In this document: positions 35,886 through 47,790 of the stretch, in pieces
Layout: each line of letters begins with the position of its first letter
Numbering within the stretch: the first letter of the stretch is position 1
NCBI GenBank assembly: GCA_022376925.1
Contig: JAIOJX010000005.1
Span: 89,239,501-89,303,500 of the forward strand
Direction: 5' to 3'
Length of the DNA: 64,000 nt
From: Tragulus kanchil
Taxonomy: Eukaryota > Chordata > Mammalia > Artiodactyla > Tragulidae
Notes under the pieces: generated by a model
The model's input: only the letters and a program-made list of their open reading frames with translations
What the model was told of the DNA's origin: nothing
The model's database searches: none
Translations under genes and position numbers: made by a program

Positions 35886-36880
35886 TCTCTTCTTTACTTT
35901 TAAGTTAACAACCTAATCTTTGCCATTTTCAATCATTAATACCCAAATTTGAGTGTGTACACCTAATACATGTGTATTTATTATGAATATACACTACTCC
36001 TCATGCTAAAATACAAAGAAATAAAAACATCCAAAAGATAAAATGAAAAAAATAAACATGACTAGAGGTTCTATATACGCTTCTAAAGCTCTAGTGGGTG
36101 TTCTTATGCGCCAAAGCATCCTCAACCACCACCGCCACTGCAGATCTTATCATTTAAAGATGAGAGGGGCAAAAATAGGGAGATTCAAGGCAATGAAGCC
36201 TTCTCTCTCTGAGCCAGAGAAAACAACCCCTGCTTCTACACCCCCTTCCTACTCATTCGGCTCTGGTAGGAAGTGGCGGAATCAAAGGGACAAAAGGTCT
36301 CTTGCTGAAGAGTAGAAGGTCATTGGTACCTCAGATCATACCCACAAAAAAAAATGTAAATAATATGATCAAGTGATTTGTTAAAAAGATTTAGCATAGG
36401 ACCTCCCAGAATTGTGACTATGCTAATACACTTTGGAAAGTCCCTGGATGAGGCTGGAGACTGGTTCAACTGGAAGAGATTAAGAACATTACCAACTGGG
36501 AATATGGCATTTTATGATTCAATCTGACTCAGCTATTCAGAAAACCTATTCTTCTTTTCACTCACCACCAACTTATTTGATCATGGAACTCTTTTCTTCC
36601 GTGAATCTTTATTAACATTTTGAGAGAAATTAGTTTGAAATGGAGGTAATCAGAGAAAACACTTACCTATAGGTATTATATAAACTACTTAAAAAACATT
36701 CAATTTTCAATTCAAATATAACTAAAATGTTTTCACTTAAGTTTGAAGTAACTACTTTCCTCTAACAAAGCTTCAGAAATTTAATGGATTTGTTATCAGT
36801 TGAATTTAGGTTCTCATCTAAACACATAATGGACCTAGGAAAAAAATAAATATAAGCAAAAACATTTAGCTCTGCTCACA
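35886..36880. other. Unassigned intergenic sequence
   Basis: No repeat I can name. A 90-codon plus-strand frame at 36043-36315 is lysine/serine-rich, has no family resemblance and no partner exon. I would not annotate it as a gene. Confidence 0.45.
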
Positions 36881-36884
36881 ATCA

Positions 36885-37530
36885 AAGAAACACACATTAT
36901 AAGATGGCTTTTCCTGTTAAATTATCAATAGAAAGGAAAGAAAGACAAAATGCTAATGAGTATAATGAATGTGCTAGTCTGATACACTGCAGCATTTTAT
37001 TTCATTGGAACAATCCTTTTGTAGAATAATTTAACAATACAAATTCAGAGTCAAGAAAATGTCCTATACACTTTTACCCATTAATCTCATTTCTTAGAAA
37101 TAACTGAAAGTCTGGAACCAGGACAAGAGATGAAGGAGGGGCATTTTATACATTCATTGCATTTTTTAAATGGAAAAAAAAAATCTAAATGTTCCATCCT
37201 AGAGGAAAGAGTGAATTTTGGCATATCTCCTAGAAGGAATACCATGTAATCATTAAAATTTTAAATTAAAATGTGGAATATGTAGAAACATAAGGAAAAA
37301 AAAACACCTTATTTTATAGTAAGGAAAAAATAACATGATATAAAATTGTATAACAATATGAAAATTGTATGTCCACAAAGGATTATAAAAGGATGAATTC
37401 TTATAGCAGACTGGTAAAATCACAGACAAATTCTTTTTGCTGGTTTTCTAACACTTTGTAATGTTACTGTACTACTTTTACCATTTAAAAATATTTTTAA
37501 GGATGTAAAAACTGTTGGCAGCTAGCATAC
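36885..37530 (+). mobile_element. Old L1-type LINE 3' region
   Basis: Order such as 'aatcaaagaaacacacatta', 'aggaataccatgtaatcatt' and 'aatatgaaaattgtatgtcc' suggests a very diverged L1 3' end. Tentative. Confidence 0.42.
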
Positions 37531-38061
37531 CAATATTCCATGAAAGAAATAACCATATACATTTTTAAACAGAAATGAATTTCTAATAGGGTACAAAGCA
37601 CATTTTTCATTCTCCCGCTCATCTGTAGATGCATTAAAATTCTACTAAATTTTCAATGATGCAAATTATCTTTCAATTTTAAAGGTGCTAAGGCCCTTAG
37701 ATAAATATAACCATTTCTGATGCCCAACATAATTATTTTAAGTAATTTTACAAAACCTATTCGACTCTTGCTACACCTGGTAATTATGTTCAAGCATCCT
37801 AAAGAAGGCCACCTCATCTCCCTGAGGCCCAGAAAGAATTCCAATTGCCATTTAAAGCTTCCAATTAGTTCTCAACATAAAATTACAAGTCACTTTTGAT
37901 ATTTTTTTTCCTCTGGGTCTAATTTCTTTTTATCATTTTCGTAACCCATATTGTAATTATGCCTGCTCAATCTGATGCAAAACAGCCCCTCTTTTCATGT
38001 TAGGCTTATAAAATACAATCTGGCTAGTTGGTCATTTTCCTGCTTAAACATACCTGTTCCT

Positions 38062-38190
38062 GGGAATTTCCCGGTGGCAAAGTGGCTAGGACTCTGTGTT
38101 TTCACTGTCAAGGGTGCCGAGGGCCCAGGTTCAATCTCTGGTAGGGGAACTAAGATCCTGCAAGCTGCCAAAAAACAAAACAAAACAAAA
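38062..38190 (+). mobile_element. CHR-type tRNA-Glu SINE, short
   Basis: 'gggaatttcccggtggcaaa', 'ctaggactctgtgttttcac', 'aggttcaatctctggtaggg' and an A-rich (CAAAA)n tail identify an old SINE of about 130 bp. Confidence 0.78.
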
Positions 38191-39785
38191 GAAGTCCTGT
38201 TCTTAAAGACAAGATATTACTTCCTGTTTGGGGGAAAGGCACTCCACCAACTGAAGACCTCTAGACCTCAGGCCCCACCCTTGTCATCTGACCCTTGAAA
38301 CTCTAGCACTCTCAGGTGGTGGGACTTGCAGGTTTTATCTCTCATATCCATTTCCACTTCTCTAACATGATTTCCAGAATGACCCCCATTGCAATTCAGG
38401 GGCTAATTGTTGAAACTTACCTTTCCACTAACCAGCTGGGAAGTAAGTAGCTATGCCAGTTACAGGCAGGATAATTCACTGAGATAATTTCTATTTGTTT
38501 TTCCTGTGACTTTCCTATTTTAAACAGACAGCCAGACTCTTCACAATCCCTTGTCTCAGGATTACCTCTTCTCCCTCAACACCCACCCAGAAGTCTGAGG
38601 TTAGCTGTACTGTTTTTTCTATAAATACTTAACTCATGAGAGAGATTACACAAATAGTTCTTGAGAAAAACAGGAGAAAACAGATTTTGAAAGCATAGAA
38701 AGCAAGGGAAAGATAGCCTCTATCACTCACAGCTCTCCTCACCTCTCCCTCCTCCACCCTCAACCCTGGAGACTAGAAGTGTATATAGAAGACTAAGCCC
38801 CAGGAATTCTGGAAAGAAACAGAATATGGGCAGTTCTTCCCAGAGACAAGAGGCACCCCTGTCCTCAGCCCCATTATTTAGAAGATTTCATTTAACACAA
38901 GCACACATATCAATACGTTTATATTCATTAAAGAACATACTTAAAAATCTGCTCTTATGCATAGCAACTTTAGGTCTCAGGGAAATACTTCTGCCCATTC
39001 CTTGTTCTATTTTCCCAAACTAACTGCATCTGAATGCCATGAAATTTTATACACTGTCCCATTGACAATGTCAGAGATAGGAACTGCTTGCAAGTATAGT
39101 GGGTGATTTGAGAGGAGGAAGAGTTTAAGTAAGAGAAAAGAGAAATGAATTCATTTGTCAAATCCTTTCAACTAGCATGAATGGAGTAAGTCTTGAAAAT
39201 GAAGTGTTAATTCTCATAAATGCCAGCGATTCTTTTTCCTTCCATTCTTTATTCCCTAATTTATTGTTACAGAGCAAGTCAACAATATTGGGACAGAGTA
39301 GTGAAGAAACATTTCACAATATTAAAGAAATCATATTGTTCAAGTATTTTACACACGGGTTTAGATTTTGCACACACAAGTGGATCCTGATTTAATTCAG
39401 TGGCAACTAGAACACTGATCACTAGAATTGTGAATAGGTTTTTTAAAATTTAATAAGATTAAATTAAAATTTCAAAATTAATTTAAAACTTAAGCTATAG
39501 TATATATCTGATTGATAATTTTTAATATTAACTATAATATGTATTTTTATTTTACTTTAATAATGTTAAAATATTAAGAGCCAAATAACTTTGTGAAAAC
39601 ATGCACATATTGTTAGCTTTTAAAGATTTACATTTACCTTAATTCTGTATTTTTGATGAAATATATTCAAATTTCATTTTTGATTTATTCAATCATGACT
39701 GTCAACAGAACATTAGTTATGTGAAAACCATGATAATAAAATGGCATTTTTTTTTGCAGAAGCTTATGGAACAAATATATAATAA
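38191..39785. other. Unassigned AT-rich intergenic sequence
   Basis: No gene or recognisable repeat. Very AT-rich from about 39420 to 39680. Together with 35.9-38 kb this is the longest part of the window without a duplicated block. Confidence 0.5.
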
Positions 39786-39975
39786 TTTGTGCTATATGTA
39801 TGTGTGTATCTAATCATCTTTGGCCCACTAACAGAATGCCCAATTATGCTCAGTAAAAATTTGATTTGTCTTTGAGTATTTGATCATTTTCAATCATATA
39901 AAACCCATTGTTTTACTAATTTTGATTCTGTCATAATTAAGATGCACTTGCCATGATGAAAGGGCAGAATATCTT

Positions 39976-40312
39976 TTTTCTTTTTTCTTTTCTTTTTTTT
40001 TTTTTTGGGGGGGGGGGGGAGGGGGCGGGGTTGGGGGGGGAGGGGAGCAGGCAGGCCACTCCTATTGGTCTTTCGTTTCTCTGTGTTCATCCGTCTTTGT
40101 TCTCTGGCTCCTGTGGGCCTCCCATCGCGGTGGCCTCTGTTGTCGCAGAGCACCGGCTCTGGGCGCATGCGCTCCAGAGCTCCGGCTCTGTGATTGGACA
40201 CATCCGTCCAGCTGCTCCGCAGCACGTGGGATCTTCCCAGGCCAGGGCTCGAACCGGCACCCCTTGCACTGCAAGGCGGTGTCCCTACCCACTGGACCAC
40301 CAGGGGAAGCCC
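39976..40312 (-). mobile_element. tRNA-Glu SINE, long form, reverse
   Basis: The minus strand reads head, B box 'ggttcgagccc', body and the long 'gaccaatagaagtggcc'-type extension with a C-rich tail, here seen as a G-tract. A perfect 16-bp target duplication, aagggcagaatatctt, lies at 39960-39975 and 40313-40328. Confidence 0.92.
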
Positions 40313-40351
40313 AAGGGCAGAATATCTTAATAACTAACTTAGTACTTTGAT

Positions 40352-40565
40352 TTATGGGCTTTCCCTTGTGGCTCAGTCAGGAAACAGACTGTTTCCAATA
40401 CAAGAGACCCAGGTCCAATCCCTAGGCCAGGTAGATCCCCTAAAGGAGGACATGGCAAATCACTCCAGCATTCTTGCCTGGAGAATCCCATGGACAGAGA
40501 AGCCTGACGGTCTACAGTACATAGAGTTGCACAGAGTCAAACATGACTGACACAACATAGCACAT
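40352..40565 (+). mobile_element. Bov-A2-type SINE
   Basis: 'gggctttcccttgtggctca', 'caggtccaatccctaggcca', 'ccagcattcttgcctggaga' and 'cagagtcaaacatgactgac' give head, B box and body in order. Recurs at 41431-41644. Its last bases also start D12. Confidence 0.88.
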
Positions 40566-41055
40566 ACCTTAATTTATAACTTAATCATTTTTAGATGTAT
40601 GGCATGACTTTCATTTGTGCCCTTGCCACAGCAGCTTTGTTGTTAGCTCTGCTTCCCAACCCACCAGCTTCCAGACATAAGCCAGAACTCAGTCTCTTTG
40701 GGTCACATGGGTCACGTGACCCTGAGCCCTGAACCATTCTCTCCAATCAACTGAATGCAAAGTGCCATTGACCAACCGGGAAAGACCTGCCCTTCTAGGG
40801 TTCGGAATGGACTCAGCTCCACATGAATGTCATTTTTTAAGTTTGAAAGATAAATGCTTGAAATTTTTGTGCTATATGTATGTGTGTATCTAATCATCTT
40901 TGGCCCACTAACAGAATGCCCAATTATGCTCAGTAAAAATTTGATTTGTCTTTGAGTATTTGATCATTTTCAATCATATAAAACCCATTGTTTTACTAAT
41001 TTTGATTCTGTCATAATTAAGATGCACTTGCCATGATGAAAGGGCAGAATATCTT

Positions 41056-41391
41056 TTTTCTTTTTTCTTTTCTTTTTTTTTTTTTTGTTGGGGGGGGGCA
41101 GGGGTCGGGTTGGGGAGGGAGGGGAGCAGGCAGGCCACTCCTATTGGTCTTTCGTTTCTCTGTGTTCATCCGTCTTTGTTCTCTGGCTCCTGTGGGCCTC
41201 CCATCGCGGTGGCCTCTGTTGTCGCAGAGCACCGGCTCTGGGCGCATGCGCTCCAGAGCTCCGGCTCTGTGATTGGACACATCCGTCCAGCTGCTCCGCA
41301 GCACGTGGGATCTTCCCAGGCCAGGGCTCGAACCGGCACCCCTTGCACTGCAAGGCGGTGTCCCTACCCACTGGACCACCAGGGGAAGCCC
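41056..41391 (-). mobile_element. tRNA-Glu SINE, long form, D11 second copy
   Basis: Duplicate of 39976-40312 with the same target duplication (41392-41407). The tail G-tract reads differently (gttgggggggggca). Confidence 0.92.
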
Positions 41392-41430
41392 AAGGGCAGA
41401 ATATCTTAATAACTAACTTAGTACTTTGAT

Positions 41431-41644
41431 TTATGGGCTTTCCCTTGTGGCTCAGTCAGGAAACAGACTGTTTCCAATACAAGAGACCCAGGTCCAATCC
41501 CTAGGCCAGGTAGATCCCCTAAAGGAGGACATGGCAAATCACTCCAGCATTCTTGCCTGGAGAATCCCATGGACAGAGAAGCCTGACGGTCTACAGTACA
41601 TAGAGTTGCACAGAGTCAAACATGACTGACACAACATAGCACAT
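41431..41644 (+). mobile_element. Bov-A2-type SINE, D11 second copy
   Basis: Duplicate of 40352-40565 at the 1,079-bp offset. Confidence 0.88.
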
Positions 41645-43753
41645 ACCTTAATTTATAACTTAATCATTTTTAGATGTATGGCATGACTTTCATTTGTGCC
41701 CTTGCCACAGCAGCTTTGTTGTTAGCTCTGCTTCCCAACCCACCAGCTTCCAGACATAAGCCAGAACTCAGTCTCTTTGGGTCACATGGGTCACGTGACC
41801 CTGAGCCCTGAACCATTCTCTCCAATCAACTGAATGCAAAGTGCCATTGACCAACCGGGAAAGACCTGCCCTTCTAGGGTTCGGAATGGACTCAGCTCCA
41901 CATGAATGCCATAAAGTGAAGTGTGAAACAAAGGTCGTTCCCAGAGGCAGATCAGTTTTGTGAGTTCTAACACTTTTCCAATTAGAGAAGGTTTAGCTTT
42001 TTAAGGAAAAGAAGACAACATTACAAATTTAAAATTAAATATTAAAAGAAAATATTTCAAAGGAGAAGAAAATATAAAGCCTAAATTCCCCCAAACAAAT
42101 AAATGTCACCATTATCACAAAATCCTCCTTAGAATATCTCAATTACTGCTTTTTCCTACAATTTCTGGCCAAATACCTTCAATCACTTCTTCATAGGACA
42201 ATCATTTCAGAATATCATTCTTTAAAGGAGAATAAAAAGATAATTCAGTTCTCTTCTACCATGGTTGAATATGTTTTTATTTATTGAGAGCTTTATGTCA
42301 AGGCTGAATATTGTCACCCTACTTATTTAATTCATATGCAGAGTACATCCTATGAAGGGCTGGGCTGGATGAATCACATGCTGAAATCAAGATTGCCGGG
42401 AGAAATATAAATAACCTCGGAAATGCACATGACATCACTCTAATGGCAGAAAGTGAAGAGGAACTAAAGAGTCTCTTGATGAATGTGAAAGAGGAGAATG
42501 AAAAAGCCTGCATAAAACTCAATATTCAAAAAAAGAAGATCATAGCATCCGGTCCCATCACTTAATGGCAAATAGATGGGCAAACAATGGAAACAGTGAC
42601 AGACTTTATTTTCTTGGGCTCCAAAATCACTGCAGATGGTAACTGCAGCCATGAAATTAAAATACACTTGCTCCTTGGGAAAAAATTAGAAAGCAGCTAT
42701 GACAATGTACCATAGCACATACCTTAATTTATAACTTAATCATTTTTAGATGTATGGCATGACTTTCATTTGTGCCCTTGCCACAGCAGCTTTGTTGTTA
42801 GCTCTGCTTCCCAACCCACCAGCTTCCAGACATAAGCCAGAACTCAGTCTCTTTGGGTCACATGGGTCACGTGACCCTGAGCCCTGAACCATTCTCTCCA
42901 ATCAACTGAATGCAAAGTGCCATTGACCAACCGGGAAAGACCTGCCCTTCTAGGGTTCGGAATGGACTCAGCTCCACATGAATGCCATAAAGTGAAGTGT
43001 GAAACAAAGGTCGTTCCCAGAGGCAGATCAGTTTTGTGAGTTCTAACACTTTTCCAATTAGAGAAGGTTTAGCTTTTTAAGGAAAAGAAGACAACATTAC
43101 AAATTTAAAATTAAATATTAAAAGAAAATATTTCAAAGGAGAAGAAAATATAAAGCCTAAATTCCCCCAAACAAATAAATGTCACCATTATCACAAAATC
43201 CTCCTTAGAATATCTCAATTACTGCTTTTTTCCTACAATTTCTGGCCAAATACCTTCAATCACTTCTTCATAGGACAATCATTTCAGAATATCATTCTTT
43301 AAAGGAGAATAAAAAGATAATTCAGTTCTCTTCTACCATGGTTGAATATGTTTTTATTTATTGAGAGCTTTATGTCAAGGCTGAATATTGTCACCCTACT
43401 TATTTAATTCATATGCAGAGTACATCCTATGAAGGGCTGGGCTGGATGAATCACATGCTGAAATCAAGATTGCCGGGAGAAATATAAATAACCTCGGAAA
43501 TGCACATGACATCACTCTAATGGCAGAAAGTGAAGAGGAACTAAAGAGTCTCTTGATGAATGTGAAAGAGGAGAATGAAAAAGCCTGCATAAAACTCAAT
43601 ATTCAAAAAAAGAAGATCATAGCATCCGGTCCCATCACTTAATGGCAAATAGATGGGCAAACAATGGAAACAGTGACAGACTTTATTTTCTTGGGCTCCA
43701 AAATCACTGCAGATGGTAACTGCAGCCATGAAATTAAAATACACTTGCTCCTG
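41635..43753. repeat. Tandem direct duplication D12 (unit 1,076 bp)
   Basis: Copy A is 41635-42710 and copy B is 42711-43753. Copy A's end (42672-42710) reads 'ttagaaagcagctatgacaa', a compressed form of the downstream text at 43789 (ttagaaagcagagacattac). Copy A overlaps the last 270 bp of D11, so the segment from about 40556 to 40829 occurs three times. Confidence 0.94.
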
Positions 43754-44280
43754 GGAAGGAAAAGTTGTGACCAACCTAGATAGTGGATTAGAAAGCAGAG
43801 ACATTACTGTGCCAACAAAGGTCTGTACAATCAAAGACAATGGTTTTTCTAGTAGTTATGTATGGATGTGAGAAAAGGACCATAAAGAGGGTTGAGTGTT
43901 CAAGATTCATGCCTTCAAACTGTGGTGTTGGAGAAGATTCTTGAGAGTTCCTTAGAGTCCACGGAGATCAAACCAGTCAATGCTAAAGGAAATCAACCCT
44001 GAATATTTACTGGAAGGACAGATACTGAAGCTGAAGCTCCAATACTTTGGCCACCTGATGCGAAGAAATGGCTCACTGGAAAAGAGACTGATGCTAGGAA
44101 AAATAGAAGGCAGAAGGCGAAGGGGATGACAGAGGATGAGATAGTTAGATGGCATCACCAAATCAATGCACATGAGTTTGAGCAAGGTGCAGGAGATGGT
44201 AAAGGACAGGGAAGGCTGGTGTGCTGCTGTCCATGGGGTTGCAAAGAGTTGGACATGACCGAATGATTGAACTGAACTTT
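42300..44280 (+). mobile_element. BovB (RTE) LINE, 3' half of the reverse transcriptase region
   Basis: The sense strand follows the BovB coding pattern in order: 'atgcacatgacatcactcta' (degraded YADD-type region), 'atggcagaaagtgaagagga', 'catccggtcccatcactt', 'ttttcttgggctccaaaatc', 'tggtgttggagaagattctt', 'ccacctgatgcgaagaaatg', and the 3' end 'gttggacatgaccgaatgat'. Frameshifts and stops break the frame, so it is inactive. The first 380 bp are doubled at 42300 and 43376 by D12. No envelope or LTR is involved. Confidence 0.9.
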
Positions 44281-45675
44281 AAAATATACTTGCAGCCTCA
44301 CAATGCATTGATAATTTTCTGTATGCTTGATGGCAAATTATTACTATATAATTATCATTGACAAATTTAGGACTTCTTTCAAATCACTCCTATGAATGAG
44401 CTATATGATTTCAAGATATTTCAATTTTCTTGACCAAATTTGACTCCTAATTACTCTTCAAATTGATAGCACTTATTAACCAGTTTGCTGTAAATGTTCT
44501 CTTGTCATACAAGATCAGTCACTACAAGGCTGAATATTGTCACCCTACTTATTTAATTCATATGCAGAGTACATCCTATGAAGGGCTGGGCTGGATGAAT
44601 CACATGCTGAAATCAAGATTGCCGGGAGAAATATAAATAACCTCGGAAATGCACATGACATCACTCTAATGGCAGAAAGTGAAGAGGAACTAAAGAGTCT
44701 CTTGATGAATGTGAAAGAGGAGAATGAAAAAGCCTGCATAAAACTCAATATTCAAAAAAAGAAGATCATAGCATCCGGTCCCATCACTTAATGGCAAATA
44801 GATGGGCAAACAATGGAAACAGTGACAGACTTTATTTTCTTGGGCTCCAAAATCACTGCAGATGGTAACTGCAGCCATGAAATTAAAATACACTTGCTCC
44901 TTGGGAAAAAATGCTATGACAAACCTAGATAGTGGATTAGAAAGCAGAGACATTACTGTGCCAACAAAGGTCTGTACAATCAAAGACAATGGTTTTTCTA
45001 GTAGTTATGTATGGATGTGAGAAAAGGACCATAAAGAGGGTTGAGTGTTCAAGATTCATGCCTTCAAACTGTGGTGTTGGAGAAGATTCTTGAGAGTTCC
45101 TTAGAGTCCACGGAGATCAAACCAGTCAATGCTAAAGGAAATCAACCCTGAATATTTACTGGAAGGACAGATACTGAAGCTGAAGCTCCAATACTTTGGC
45201 CACCTGATGCGAAGAAATGGCTCACTGGAAAAGAGACTGATGCTAGGAAAAATAGAAGGCAGAAGGCGAAGGGGATGACAGAGGATGAGATAGTTAGATG
45301 GCATCACCAAATCAATGCACATGAGTTTGAGCAAGGTGCAGGAGATGGTAAAGGACAGGGAAGGCTGGTGTGCTGCTGTCCATGGGGTTGCAAAGAGTTG
45401 GACATGACCGAATGATTGAACTGAACTTTAAAATATACTTGCAGCCTCACAATGCATTGATAATTTTCTGTATGCTTGATGGCAAATTATTACTATATAA
45501 TTATCATTGACAAATTTAGGACTTCTTTCAAATCACTCCTATGAATGAGCTATATGATTTCAAGATATTTCAATTTTCTTGACCAAATTTGACTCCTAAT
45601 TACTCTTCAAATTGATAGCACTTATTAACCAGTTTGCTGTAAATGTTCTCTTGTCATACAAGATCAGTCACTACA
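43376..45675. repeat. Tandem direct duplication D13 (unit 1,149 bp)
   Basis: Copy A is 43376-44524 and copy B is 44525-45675, with a 2-bp microhomology (ca). The chief difference is one site in BovB: copy A 'ctcctgggaaggaaaagttg' against copy B 'ctccttgggaaaaaatgcta'. D13 starts inside copy B of D12, giving three copies of the BovB 5' segment (42303, 43376 and 44525). Confidence 0.95.
44525..45430 (+). mobile_element. BovB LINE fragment, D13 second copy
   Basis: Repeats 43376-44281 including the 3' end 'gaatgattgaactgaacttt'. It has the same lesions as the first copy, so it is a duplicate, not another insertion. Confidence 0.9.
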
Positions 45676-46315
45676 GTAGCCAGTGTTGAGTATTTCTGGA
45701 AATCAGGAATCACATTAGGATGCCAGCAAACACTGAACTATAATCAAGTGACATTGAACTACATAAATATATCCATACAAACTAAATGTATTCCCAACTC
45801 AACTTTTCCTTAACTGGACTCAAAAATATGCCTTCAGCCCTTTTAATACTTCAAACACAAGGGGACATATGAATGAGGAAGGTCAGGATGGAAAGATAGT
45901 GTCATGCAAATGAGAGGCTTGGAGATTTAGGCTTCAGTAGCTTCACCGTATACCCACCTCTGCTGGTTCCCCAAGGAAAAGTCTGAAGCTATTTCCTGAA
46001 GATCAGGGAATGGATTCTGGCAGGTCAAAATAGTAGCTGTCCATTACAATTATGTTGGCTTTTATTTCTCCCATCGCTAAGTCCATTTTTCCCCATGAGT
46101 AAAATATACCTTCTATAAAACATTTTTTGCTGACCTCAATTAAAATGACACTTTGTTTTTGCTTTTGCTTTTTTATCCCTAGAGTATTCTGTATCCTGTC
46201 TTTATTTGACCTAGTCATTCCCATCTAGGCTCAAGGGCTGTTCTTTTTTTTTTTAACCTCTTATATCCCTATCCTAGGGTTTTCAAAATCTGTTTCTTAG
46301 AACACTAGCTCCTTG
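45676..46315. other. Unassigned intergenic sequence
   Basis: No gene or named repeat. A minus-strand 73-codon frame at 46003-46224 shows no domain. Confidence 0.45.
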
Positions 46316-46328
46316 AGATGCTCTTTTT

Positions 46329-46612
46329 ATAATCTTTTTTGTTTTTGTTTTTCTGGCCCTTCTATTGGTTTTTCATTTATCTATTTTCATCCATTTTTGT
46401 TCTTTGGCCTTTGTGGGCCTCCCATCGCAGTGGCCTCTCTCCTTGCAGAGCACCGGCTCTGGGCGGATGCGCTCCAGAGTTTCTGCTCAGTAGTTGGACA
46501 CATTGGTCCAACTGCTCCGCGGTACATGGGATCTTCCCAGGCCAGGGATTGAACTGGTGCCTCTTGCACAGCAAGGCGGTGTCTTTACCCAATGGACCAC
46601 CAGGGAAGCCCA
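46329..46612 (-). mobile_element. tRNA-Glu SINE, CHR-like subfamily, reverse
   Basis: On the plus strand it ends 'ggaccaccagggaagccc' and holds 'gtgggcctcccatcgcagtg' and 'gagcaccggctctgggcgga'. The tail complement (ttctattggtttttcattta) shows the start of the long-form extension. Flanked by agatgctcttttt at 46316-46328 and 46613-46625. Confidence 0.9.
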
Positions 46613-46625
46613 AGATGCTCTTTTT

Positions 46626-46853
46626 AATTTTGGCCTCTTTTATTGATTTTTCATTTATTTATTTTTCATCCATCTTTACTCTTCAGCCTGTGTAGGCCTC
46701 CAACCGCAGCAGCCTCTCTCCTTGCAGAGCACAGGCTCACAATTGGACATACCGGTCCAGTTGCACGTGGGATCTTCCTGGGCCAGGGATCAAACCAGTG
46801 CCCCTTGCACTGCAAGGGTGGACTCTTTACCCACTGAATCACCAGGGAAGCCC
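46626..46853 (-). mobile_element. Second tRNA-Glu SINE at the same target, reverse
   Basis: A diverged relative of the element just upstream, lacking part of the body near 46735 (cacaggctcacaattggaca) and ending 'caccagggaagccc'. It is followed by aggtgctctttta, a near copy of the same target. Three target copies bracket two SINEs. Confidence 0.88.
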
Positions 46854-46984
46854 AAGGTGCTCTTTTATTTAAAAAAAAAAAAAAAGTGTTCTATGGTCAA
46901 ACAGATTTGGGGAAAGTTGCATGGTCTCTCTCCTTCTCTCCCTTTTCTTTTTTATTTTTCACAATTGAATTTGTTTTTTCTTTA

Positions 46985-47545
46985 AAAAACTGAAGTATAC
47001 TTGATTTACAAAGTTATATACAGCAAAGTGATTCATATATATTTATTATAATATACAAATACAATATAATGCTCTTTTTATATAGTATATATTATAATAT
47101 ATATATTCTTTTTCAGAGTCTTTTCCCTTATACCATACCTTCTTACAAAGTATTGAGCATAATTTCCTATATAGTACTATATAGCAGGATTTTGTTGATT
47201 ATCTATTTTATATATAGTAGTGTGTATATGTTAATTCCAAACTCTTAATTTCTCTCTCCTCCTTCCTCCTCCACTTCGATATTCACGTTTGTTTTCTATG
47301 TCTGTCAGTCTGTTTATGTTTTGTTAATAAGTTCATTTGTATTATTTTCAAGATTCCACATATAAGTGATATCATAAGATACTTATCTTTGATTTACTTC
47401 ACTGTGTGTGATAATCTCCATGTCCATCCATGTTGCTGAAAATGGCATTATTTCCTTCTTTTTTATGACTAAGTAATATATCACTGTATGTATATATCAT
47501 ATCTTTTTATCTATTCATCTGTCAATATGCCTACTAGTACTTTGG
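46985..47545 (-). mobile_element. L1 LINE 3' end, reverse
   Basis: Complement of the L1 3' UTR and ORF2 end: 'ctgaagtatacttgatttac', 'acagcaaagtgattcatata', 'agattccacatataagtgat', 'catgtccatccatgttgctg', 'ctattcatctgtcaatatgc'. Confidence 0.88.
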
Positions 47546-47599
47546 GGGTTGAGAAGTTCTGCTCAATGAGAATAATTACTGAGAGTTTACTTTATACTA

Positions 47600-47790
47600 A
47601 GATGTTCAATTTCTGTATGTGTCTTACCTTATTTAACCCTCACTGCTAACTCTACAGAGTACATTGATTTTACAGATGAGGAAATAATAAGATAATAATA
47701 ATAATAATAATAAGACTAAATAATTTGACCAACACTGCACTATAGATAAAAGAGATCCCAGTTTTGAGCTCAGACACTCTTAGCCATATA
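47600..47790 (-). repeat. MIR SINE with internal (ATA)n tract, reverse
   Basis: 'accttatttaaccctcactg', 'gattttacagatgaggaaat', an (ATA)n tract at 47692-47713, then 'aaataatttgaccaacactg' and 'ttttgagctcagacactctt' follow minus-strand MIR. The microsatellite grew within the SINE. Confidence 0.6.

Larger units (their letters stand above)
39786..41908. repeat. Tandem direct duplication D11 (unit 1,079-1,080 bp)
   Basis: Copy A is 39786-40829 and copy B is 40866-41908. The 36-base junction (40830-40865) is AT-rich and blends likenesses of the downstream and upstream flanks. The T/G-rich tract in the SINE tail differs strongly between copies (40003-40044 against 41082-41124), as expected for a hard-to-read homopolymer region. 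Confidence 0.94.

Noticed and set aside
36043..36315. 90-codon plus-strand frame as a small protein gene
   Set aside because: No recognisable family, no supporting exon and ordinary length for chance in this much sequence.
42319..42667. BovB region as a functional reverse transcriptase gene
   Set aside because: The sense frame is broken by frameshifts and stops, and only the 3' half is present.
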